DNA from: an uncultured Lachnoanaerobaculum sp.
Lineage (GTDB): Bacteria; Bacillota; Clostridia; Lachnospirales; Lachnospiraceae
NCBI GenBank assembly: GCA_937925515.1
Contig: CALALP010000090.1
Location: 1-12,906, forward strand
Direction of reading: 5' to 3'
Length of the DNA: 12,906 nt
Positions within the stretch are counted from its first letter, which is position 1. The number at the start of each line of letters is the position of its first letter. Below the pieces are notes generated by a model. The model had not been told where the DNA came from, made no database searches, and was given only the letters and a program-made list of their open reading frames with translations. Shown piece by piece: positions 8,168 through 12,906 of this stretch. The position numbers and the translations under genes are program-made.

Positions 8168-8173
8168 ATTATA
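8168..8173 (-). promoter_or_regulatory. Perfect TATAAT -10 of the importer operon, no good -35
   Basis: On the minus strand a consensus TATAAT ends about 27 bases before the ATPase ATG, which would give a leader of only about 20 bases. The hexamer 17 bases upstream is AAGATA, which is not a recognisable -35. A TTGAGA is present (8198-8203) but 24 bases away, too far for ordinary sigma-A use. A strong -10 without a -35 is typical of promoters that need an activator. The preceding gene's terminator (8221-8260) makes a separate promoter here necessary. Confidence 0.55.
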
Positions 8174-8184
8174 CAAATAGTTTC

Positions 8185-8210
8185 TTTCTATATCTTTTCT
8201 CAATTATTTC
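8185..8210 (-). promoter_or_regulatory. Three GAAA motifs at 11-bp spacing, candidate activator operator
   Basis: On the minus strand GAAA begins at 8210, 8199 and 8188, exactly 11 bases apart, so all three face the same side of the helix. The 11-base units read TATGAAATAAT, TGAGAAAAGAT and ATAGAAAGAAA. The block covers the place where the missing -35 would be. Tandem 11-base repeats overlapping the -35 are how PhoB-type regulators bind. The obvious candidate regulator is the OmpR/PhoB-type protein encoded at 11546-12235. The repeats are short and the DNA is A-rich, so chance is a real alternative. Confidence 0.35.
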
Positions 8211-8220
8211 ATAAATGTAA

Positions 8221-8260
8221 CAAAAAAAGAATTGTACAAGCTCATTTCTTATACAATTCT
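8221..8260 (-). terminator. Intrinsic terminator of the sensory operon
   Basis: AGAATTGTA (8228-8236) pairs with TACAATTCT (8252-8260). After one mismatch three more pairs extend the stem to a 7-base loop. On the minus strand the stem is followed at once by a T-run (complement of 8222-8228). It lies 40 bases after the stop of the anchored binding-protein gene and upstream of the importer promoter, so it divides sensory and transport genes into two transcription units. Confidence 0.8.
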
Positions 8261-8300
8261 CTTTGTTAAATTTATATTTTTCTATTTCTCTCAAATTTTC

Positions 8301-9338
8301 TCAAGGTAGAATATCAGAAAAACGTTTTACTCGCTCTTCCTTTTTGTCTATATTTGACAAGGGACTAAACTCTGTATTTATATCTGTATTTGATAAATTA
8401 TATCTAGGCTTTATACAGTCATCTCTTACAGTCATTACATCTCCAAGTCCTACTAAAATATCTCCTGCCTCTTTGCTTAAACAAAAATTGATAAAATCCT
8501 TTCCTCTACAAGCATTTGCCCCTCCTTTAACTAATGAAACCGGTACTGCACTCCAACCTGCTTTATCATAAACTATACTTTCCAATGGATAGCCAAGCGA
8601 TTTTATAAGCTGTTGATCTGATAAGAAATTTAAGCATATAAGATATTCTCCAAAGCCCACTCTTTCAGAGGCTGTATAGCCACTATCAGTATATTGCCCA
8701 ATCTGATTATTAAGTTTTTCAAGATAATCCCAACCTTTTTCCTCTCCATACTTTTCTAGCACTGATGCAATAAAAGTATATCCTGTACCTGAAGTCATTG
8801 GATTAGGCATTATAATCTCTCCCTTATAAGCAGGATTTAATAAATCTTCTAAAGTTTTAGGCATATCTATATTTGAAAAATTTTTTTCCCATTTTTCTAC
8901 ATTAATACCAATAGATAATACCTCTATGTACTGTGCTTTCCAAACGCCGTCCTTATCGAGATACCTACTTGAAATATTTTTCTCTTCTTTTGTAGTGCAA
9001 GCCTTTAATACTCCCTCTAATTTAAGTAGTTCATGGGCATCTACCGTTCCCCCTATCCATACATCATATACAGGTTTATCCTTTTCAGCTATAAGTCTTT
9101 TTTGTGCAACTTGTGTCGGCATTCTCACATAACTAACTTTACAGTTATTTTCCTTTGCATAAACCTCCACAAGACTTTTTATCATATCTTCATGGTATGA
9201 GCCTATAATCTTAAGTTCATCAGTATCCTGCATACAATCATCTTTATTTTTAAAATTATCTGATATTTTAAAATATAGTAGTGGTAATATTAAAACTAAA
9301 ATAAATAATATAGAGATAAGCATTTTCTTACTTTTCAT
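8301..9338 (-). CDS. Membrane-anchored solute-binding-like protein, probable sensor partner
   Basis: This 345-residue protein has the same overall fold family as the importer lipoprotein but a different anchor. An N-terminal hydrophobic segment (about 6-23) has no lipobox cysteine and no clear cleavage site, so it is probably held by an uncleaved helix with the binding domain outside. Visible family landmarks are ELKIIGSYHEDM (41-52), VYDVWIGGTVDA (90-101) and the ligand-loop-like NPMTSGTGY (179-187). The ATG at 9338 is preferred over an in-frame TTG at 9365 because GGGAG stands 7 bases before it. This leaves an 11-base overlap with the preceding gene. Lying last in an operon with a kinase and regulator, and cut off by a terminator from the importer genes, it more likely senses ligand for the kinase, as HptA and PgtC do, than feeds transport. 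That role is inferred. Confidence 0.85.
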   Translation of the reverse strand: MKSKKMLISILFILVLILPLLYFKISDNFKNKDDCMQDTDELKIIGSYHEDMIKSLVEVYAKENNCKVSYVRMPTQVAQKRLIAEKDKPVYDVWIGGTVDAHELLKLEGVLKACTTKEEKNISSRYLDKDGVWKAQYIEVLSIGINVEKWEKNFSNIDMPKTLEDLLNPAYKGEIIMPNPMTSGTGYTFIASVLEKYGEEKGWDYLEKLNNQIGQYTDSGYTASERVGFGEYLICLNFLSDQQLIKSLGYPLESIVYDKAGWSAVPVSLVKGGANACRGKDFINFCLSKEAGDILVGLGDVMTVRDDCIKPRYNLSNTDINTEFSPLSNIDKKEERVKRFSDILP

Positions 9339-10131
9339 TACTTTTCTCCCAAAAGACACTTTCAAGTTGTTTTACGTCCATACTAAGTTGCATAATACTT
9401 CCTGAGCGACTACCTGCTGAATCATATATAAGGCACAATCCACTTTCGTAAACTATCATATAAACCTGTGGCAATGTTGAATTAATATAAAATTCTATTT
9501 GAAGTACCGAGTTACCTTTATTTAAAATTTTCTCTTTTTCTTCCTTTTCATAATTTACATAGTTTGAAGATAAAACCAACTCTTTCAATGCTATTTTTTG
9601 ATCAGAGGCTATATTTTTATTATACCCTGTACCAATAAGCTTTATTCTATTATCTGCTCTTACCATATCAGCAAGTTTTTCTTTAGTGTATAAATACTCT
9701 TTTAATCTACTAACTATTCTAGTTCGCTCTCCTCTTCCCTCAGGTTCTCCATGCAAAAAACCTCCAAATATAACATAATCTCCTAAGTCAAATTCGAGTG
9801 AATCTCCATTATCAAAATATAATGTACCACTTAAAACTGTATTATTTTCACTTACATCAGTATCTACATTAGTTATAGGAAGTGAGTCTATATAGTCAAA
9901 AAAGTCAAGCACTACCTCAGCATCATTTATCTCAGCATTTCCCCATACAAAATCCTCTATATGCATACTATTAGGCACTAAACTGGCTATTCGTAAATTA
10001 GAATATCCACTATCTTCAACCACAAATACTTTTGATTGTATATACAGTCTGTTGAATAATATGCATAATGTCGGAATTATTAAACTGCCAAGTAATACAA
10101 CCATTAGAATACTATTTTCTTTATTTTTCAT
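9328..10131 (-). CDS. Membrane-anchored extracellular protein of unknown function in the sensory operon
   Basis: I do not recognise this 267-residue protein with confidence; it may belong to a Firmicutes domain-of-unknown-function family (DUF3919 comes to mind, unverified). It has a single N-terminal membrane helix (about 7-27), then about 240 residues predicted outside. The ectodomain looks like two similar alpha-plus-beta units. One has a helix near 68-83 and strands around SGTLYFDNGDSLEFDLGDYVIF (given as 101-122). The other has a helix near 176-188 and strands around 208-237. The gene overlaps the kinase gene by 4 bases (ATGA) and the binding-protein gene by 11. It has almost no ribosome binding site of its own, so it is probably translated by coupling. 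By analogy with YycH/YycI beside WalK it could be an accessory that modulates the kinase (inference). Confidence 0.8.
   Translation of the reverse strand: MKNKENSILMVVLLGSLIIPTLCILFNRLYIQSKVFVVEDSGYSNLRIASLVPNSMHIEDFVWGNAEINDAEVVLDFFDYIDSLPITNVDTDVSENNTVLSGTLYFDNGDSLEFDLGDYVIFGGFLHGEPEGRGERTRIVSRLKEYLYTKEKLADMVRADNRIKLIGTGYNKNIASDQKIALKELVLSSNYVNYEKEEKEKILNKGNSVLQIEFYINSTLPQVYMIVYESGLCLIYDSAGSRSGSIMQLSMDVKQLESVFWEKSNEK
9346..9350 (-). promoter_or_regulatory. Ribosome binding site fixing the anchored binding-protein start
   Basis: GGGAG on the minus strand, 7 bases before the ATG at 9338 and inside the coding end of the upstream gene. It supports the 345-residue form over a 354-residue form from TTG at 9365. 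Confidence 0.75.
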
Positions 10132-11549
10132 AAGCTTATTCTAGGAATTTTTATTATAAATTCTGTCCCTTTTTCAGTATCTCTACAAAGCCAAAGCTTT
10201 CCCTTTATTTTTTTTGCTAAACCAAGACAAATAGAAAGCCCAAGCCCTGTTCCTTTTCCTGCACTTTCCGAACCTTGAAAAAATGCCTCAAAAATCATAT
10301 CTCTATCTTCATTTTCTATCCCTATTCCGTCATCTTTGACATGTAAAAGCAAGTCCTCTCCCTCTTTCTCATTGAAAATGCTTAAAGTTTGACAACCACT
10401 GTGTATAATAGCATTATCAATTAAAGTAAGTAAAATTTCTTTTAGAATATCTCTGTCTGTATTTAAAAGGCTACTTGTAGATAAATCATTTGCTTTAATT
10501 TTCAATTTATCAAGTCTAGGCTTTATGACTTTCAAGCACTCACTTACCAAGTCCTTAACTTCAAACTCACTTATATGAAGTACACCCCATTGCATATCCT
10601 CTCTTGCTCCCTGCAAAACAATCTCGATTGAATTAAGTAGCTTTTCTCCCTCTTCCTCAATAATAAAGGCATCTTCACATATCTCATCTAAATTTGTACT
10701 TAATTGTATCATTTGAGAGTAACCAATTATCGAGGTTAGAGGTGTTTTTAACTGATGTGCTACATTATTATAAAATTGTTGCATTTGTTTACTTCTTGTA
10801 TCCAGCTTTTCTATATATTCCTTAAGCCTCTTTCTCATAAGTTCAAATGTATAACCTAACTCTTCTATCTCATCATTACTCTTAACAGAAATCGGATTAT
10901 TTAGATTTCCATTTTGCATAAGTATCGCCGAGTTCTTTAGACTATTTACTGAACTGGTTATTTCTCTTGCAAAGCGATGTGATAAAAATAAGTTTATAAC
11001 TAACATTCCTATTGCAAGTAAAATAATAATTCCTATTACCTTTATAAAAAACTCTCGTTCATCTTTCATAGGATAAATACATCTAATAACACCTATGCTC
11101 TTGCCTATCTCCACATTTGAAAAGTCTAAAATAGGACTTGAAAATGATATACATTTTACTCCATTTAGATAAAAAAATTTATACGCTTTCTTATCCATAG
11201 CCACCTTTATATCATTTGTAAATGGAACATCAACTGTCCCTCCATAATCTGATAAAAGTTTATCTGCTAAATAAATTTGAACTCTCATTCCATTTCTTGC
11301 ATAAATATGTTTTGCCAAATAAGTAGCATAATTTTTTAAAGAATTTTCATTATCATTTCTATTTGAAACACTTATAGAACGTGCCGCATAAGATTGATTT
11401 AAATAACTTTGGGACTTTAATCTTTCTACTGCCTGCCTGTCAAGCTGTATAGAAAGTGCAAATCCAAAAGAAAAAATAAGTAGAATTAAAAAAGATGCCC
11501 ATAACACAGAATACATATACATTATTTTTTTCTTTAAACTTGTACTCAT
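10128..11549 (-). CDS. Sensor histidine kinase (HAMP, HisKA, HATPase_c)
   Basis: A 473-residue transmembrane kinase expected to phosphorylate the regulator encoded just upstream. Membrane helices lie at about 12-32 and 168-190 and enclose an extracellular domain of roughly 135 residues with no family I recognise. A HAMP linker (about 190-243) leads into the dimerisation domain with the phospho-acceptor H265 in AHQLKTP. The ATPase domain shows the N box (DNAIIHS, N379), the G1 box DDGIGI (406-411), FEAFF (420-424) and the G2 box GKGTGLGLS (431-439), so it looks active. ATG overlaps the regulator stop by 4 bases, and its own stop overlaps the next ATG the same way. The following genes encode two more single-anchor extracellular proteins, suggesting that signal detection is shared between three ectodomains (inference). 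Confidence 0.94.
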   Translation of the reverse strand: MSTSLKKKIMYMYSVLWASFLILLIFSFGFALSIQLDRQAVERLKSQSYLNQSYAARSISVSNRNDNENSLKNYATYLAKHIYARNGMRVQIYLADKLLSDYGGTVDVPFTNDIKVAMDKKAYKFFYLNGVKCISFSSPILDFSNVEIGKSIGVIRCIYPMKDEREFFIKVIGIIILLAIGMLVINLFLSHRFAREITSSVNSLKNSAILMQNGNLNNPISVKSNDEIEELGYTFELMRKRLKEYIEKLDTRSKQMQQFYNNVAHQLKTPLTSIIGYSQMIQLSTNLDEICEDAFIIEEEGEKLLNSIEIVLQGAREDMQWGVLHISEFEVKDLVSECLKVIKPRLDKLKIKANDLSTSSLLNTDRDILKEILLTLIDNAIIHSGCQTLSIFNEKEGEDLLLHVKDDGIGIENEDRDMIFEAFFQGSESAGKGTGLGLSICLGLAKKIKGKLWLCRDTEKGTEFIIKIPRISL

Positions 11550-12235
11550 ATCTTACTCACTTCAAATTTATATCCAATCCCATATACAGTAGATATATAT
11601 GTTTCACATGGAGAAATTTTACTTCTTAATCTCTTTATCAAAATATCAACAGCCCTACTATTTCCCATATAGTCAAAGCCCCACACTTCATTTAGTATTT
11701 TTTCCCTACTAAATACCTGTGCATAATTTTTTGCTAAAAAATATAATGTATCAAATTCTTTATAGGTAAGTTCTCTACTCTCTCCGTCAATAAAAACCTT
11801 TCTTATTCTTGCATCTATAATAAGCTTATCATAGACCAGCTTACTTTTACTCTCTTTTTCAGGTATTCTCGAATAATTTATTCTTCTCCATAAAACCCTA
11901 ATTTTAAGAGCCAATTCTTTTAAGTTCAAGGGTTTAGTTATAAAGTCATCTGCCCCAAGCTCAAGTGCCGCAACTCTATTATAATTCTTTCCCTGTGCTG
12001 TAATAAAAATTACAGGTATTGACATGTCATACTCCTGTATCTTTTGCAATATCTCATAGCCGTCCATGTCAGGCATCATAATATCTAAAAGAACCATATC
12101 AGGTCTGTCTGTAACAAGTTTTCCGAGTACGGCATTCCCACAATAAGCCTCTGCTGTTTCATACCCCTCCATTTCAAGACCCCTTCTAATAAGCTCAACT
12201 ATCTTTTTTTCGTCATCTACTATCAATACTTTCAT
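11546..12235 (-). CDS. OmpR/PhoB-family response regulator
   Basis: This 229-residue transcription factor is the partner of the kinase that follows it. The receiver domain (1-115) keeps the acidic pair D7-D8, the phospho-acceptor D51 in VLLDIMMPD, the switch T79 and K101. The winged-helix DNA-binding domain covers about 133-225, with the recognition helix near SRAVDILIKRLRSKI (193-207) and the terminal hairpin TVYGIGYKF. I use the ATG at 12235 because MKVLIVDDE is the standard family N-terminus; a TTG at 12247 would add four residues. Neither start has a strong ribosome site. First gene of the sensory operon, divergent from perR. Likely targets are its own promoter and the importer promoter near 8168-8210 (inference). 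Confidence 0.94.
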   Translation of the reverse strand: MKVLIVDDEKKIVELIRRGLEMEGYETAEAYCGNAVLGKLVTDRPDMVLLDIMMPDMDGYEILQKIQEYDMSIPVIFITAQGKNYNRVAALELGADDFITKPLNLKELALKIRVLWRRINYSRIPEKESKSKLVYDKLIIDARIRKVFIDGESRELTYKEFDTLYFLAKNYAQVFSREKILNEVWGFDYMGNSRAVDILIKRLRSKISPCETYISTVYGIGYKFEVSKI

Positions 12236-12303
12236 TCTTTGTACCAACTTTCATACAAACTTAGGCAATGTTACCTGCATTTACAATTTACCAAACTAAA
12301 GTT

Positions 12304-12332
12304 ATTTTACTATATGAACTAGTAGTTGTGAA
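12304..12332 (-). promoter_or_regulatory. Predicted sigma-A promoter of the sensory operon
   Basis: On the minus strand TTCACA (12327-12332) and TAAAAT (12304-12309) are 17 bases apart, each matching consensus at 5 of 6 positions. Start of transcription would be near 12297, about 60 bases before the regulator ATG. A 7-base direct repeat, TAGTTCA at 12329-12335 and 12315-12321, overlaps the -35 and the spacer and could be an operator. Confidence 0.5.
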
Positions 12333-12349
12333 CTATTTTTGCTTTCTTA

Positions 12350-12378
12350 TTGCAAAAACTTATAATTTATATTATACT
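12350..12378 (+). promoter_or_regulatory. Predicted sigma-A promoter of perR
   Basis: TTGCAA (12350-12355) and TATACT (12373-12378) are separated by 17 bases. Transcription should begin near 12385, which lies within the predicted PerR box. The leader would be about 30 bases long. Confidence 0.5.
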
Positions 12379-12380
12379 GA

Positions 12381-12395
12381 ATATAATAATTATTA
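12381..12395 (+). promoter_or_regulatory. Near-consensus PerR box
   Basis: ATATAATAATTATTA matches the PerR box TTATAATNATTATAA at 12 of the 14 defined positions, in the 7-1-7 inverted arrangement. It spans the predicted transcription start of perR, so a bound repressor would block its own gene. A weaker match starts at 12360 (TTATAAT exact, second half poor). The surrounding DNA is very AT-rich, which lowers the weight of the match. Confidence 0.5.
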
Positions 12396-12406
12396 TTGTT
12401 TTTAAA

Positions 12407-12413
12407 AAGGAGA
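12407..12413 (+). promoter_or_regulatory. Ribosome binding site supporting the perR GTG start
   Basis: AAGGAGA lies about 5 bases before GTG at 12418. The overlapping ATG at 12416 is in another frame and runs straight into TGA, so GTG is the functional start. Confidence 0.75.
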
Positions 12414-12417
12414 AGAT

Positions 12418-12819
12418 GTGAAAGATTTAAAATACAGTCGTCAAAGAGAATCAATACTTGAATGTCTTAAAAATAGACATGACCATCCGACTGCTGATGT
12501 ACTATTTCAATCACTTAGAAAAACTGATCCTAAAATTAGTTTAGGTACAGTTTATAGAAATTTGAATTTACTCACTGAACTAGGCAAAATAAGAAAAATA
12601 TCTTGTGGCGACGGTAGTGAAAGATATGATTATGAACTAGGTGAACATTATCATTTTATATGCAGAAGTTGTGGTAAAATAATTGATATTGAAACTGATG
12701 ATATTACAAGTATAGATGAGCAAAAACTAAACCAAGAAGTTCTAAATGATGAAATTGGAGTTATTGAAAGCCATTCACTTATGTTTTATGGTAAATGTAA
12801 GGATTGCTGTAATAAATAG
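12418..12819 (+). CDS. perR: PerR-type Fur-family peroxide-responsive repressor
   Basis: This 133-residue cytoplasmic repressor is expected to control oxidative-stress genes and to lose DNA binding when bound iron catalyses histidine oxidation. The winged helix has its recognition helix at SLGTVYRNLNLL (41-52). The regulatory metal site can be read against B. subtilis PerR: H23 (HPTAD), D71 (RYDY), H77 and H79 (HYH), and D90 (KIID). Asp at the last position is the PerR hallmark; Fur usually has Glu there. A structural zinc site is complete with C82-x-x-C85 and C127-x-x-C130. The start is GTG with a good ribosome site; the N-terminus is about 14 residues shorter than B. subtilis PerR. It is transcribed alone, with a predicted PerR box at its own start site and a hairpin after its stop. 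No peroxide-defence gene is visible in the window. Confidence 0.9.
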   Translation: MKDLKYSRQRESILECLKNRHDHPTADVLFQSLRKTDPKISLGTVYRNLNLLTELGKIRKISCGDGSERYDYELGEHYHFICRSCGKIIDIETDDITSIDEQKLNQEVLNDEIGVIESHSLMFYGKCKDCCNK

Positions 12820-12823
12820 GTAA

Positions 12824-12853
12824 AAAAGGACTAATGCTATAGTTAGTCCTTTT
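12824..12853. terminator. Bidirectional terminator after perR
   Basis: An 11-base-pair stem (12824-12834 with 12843-12853) encloses an 8-base loop. On the plus strand only the T residues inside the stem follow the core. On the minus strand the stem is followed by TTTTTTA, so it works better for a gene arriving from the right. It begins 4 bases after the perR stop. Confidence 0.75.
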
Positions 12854-12905
12854 GAGCCTGTGAAATTTTTTCTGTAAATTTGCCTTCTATGGTATAAAAT
12901 TTACT
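12843..12905 (-). CDS. Possible C-terminal end of a gene cut by the window edge
   Basis: The minus strand is open for 20 codons up to TAA, with its stop codon inside the terminator stem. The encoded end is Ser-Lys-Phe-Tyr-Thr-Ile-Glu-Gly, then a charged stretch ending Gln-Ala-Gln-Lys-Asp. The composition looks like real protein, and the terminator is stronger in this direction, but 20 codons are too few to prove a gene and I recognise no family. Confidence 0.35.
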   Translation of the reverse strand, partial: SKFYTIEGKFTEKISQAQKD

Positions 12906-12906
12906 T

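Noticed and set aside
8141..8203. N-terminal extension of the ATPase from TTG at 8203
   Set aside because: No ribosome site there, the extension is not family-like, and the ATG at 8140 has GGAGGAG upstream; the extension would also cover the predicted promoter.
8263..8571. Plus-strand frame antisense to the anchored binding-protein gene
   Set aside because: Lies almost wholly inside a gene with clear family motifs on the other strand; no ribosome site or recognisable protein features.
9339..9365. N-terminal extension of the anchored binding protein from TTG at 9365
   Set aside because: No ribosome site before the TTG, while the ATG at 9338 has GGGAG at 7 bases and begins with a normal Lys-rich anchor start.
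12381..12395. PerR control of the divergent sensory operon through the same box
   Set aside because: The box is about 50 bases upstream of the sensory -35 and downstream of the perR -10; the geometry fits perR repression only.
1..12906. CRISPR arrays, tRNA or rRNA genes, insertion sequences, prophage genes
   Set aside because: No regularly spaced repeats, cloverleaf-like or rRNA-like segments, transposase or integrase motifs were seen; the window reads as ordinary chromosome with well-spaced genes.

Overview
This is an AT-rich window of low-GC Gram-positive chromosome. Three things point to an anaerobic member of the Clostridia, most likely the Lachnospiraceae: the strong purine-rich ribosome binding sites, a single-spanning signal peptidase I with the PSASMENT active-site sequence, and a lipoprotein importer paired with an OmpR-type two-component system. 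The genus cannot be named from the sequence alone.

Layout, left to right. A GC-rich perfect hairpin lies at 3-35. A minus-strand pair follows: glgB (995-3340, glycogen branching enzyme), then an MscS-type mechanosensitive channel (145-984) only 10 bases downstream. Reading the other way from a 321-base divergent region is lepB (3662-4186), which has its own promoter. A hairpin at 4195-4221 separates lepB from the convergent genes. From 4244 to 12235 all seven genes are on the minus strand, in two transcription units. Upstream is a four-gene sensory operon in the order response regulator, histidine kinase, a membrane-anchored protein of unknown function, and a membrane-anchored solute-binding-like protein. 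Each gene overlaps the next by 4 to 11 bases, and the operon ends at a clear intrinsic terminator (8221-8260). Downstream is a three-gene ABC importer operon in the order ATPase, fused double permease, and lipoprotein solute-binding protein. It has its own short promoter region with a good -10 but no recognisable -35. At the right end a perR-type peroxide regulator (12418-12819) runs divergently from the sensory operon, with a near-consensus PerR box across its predicted transcription start. Beyond its terminator are the possible last 20 codons of a minus-strand gene.

Proposed working model (inference): the anchored binding protein and the unknown ectodomain protein present a ligand to the kinase outside the membrane. 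The regulator then activates the importer, whose promoter carries three GAAA motifs exactly 11 bases apart, the spacing expected for PhoB/OmpR-type operators. The arrangement resembles HptA-HptS-HptR of Staphylococcus aureus and PgtC-PgtB-PgtA of Salmonella, where a relative of 'ferric' binding proteins senses organophosphates, and AfuABC, a former 'iron' importer that carries hexose phosphates. The substrate here is unknown, but organophosphate or sugar phosphate is at least as likely as iron.

Three apparent longer reading frames start at TTG codons. I moved those starts to internal ATGs at 8140, 9338 and 12235. The first two have strong ribosome binding sites; the third rests on the family N-terminus.
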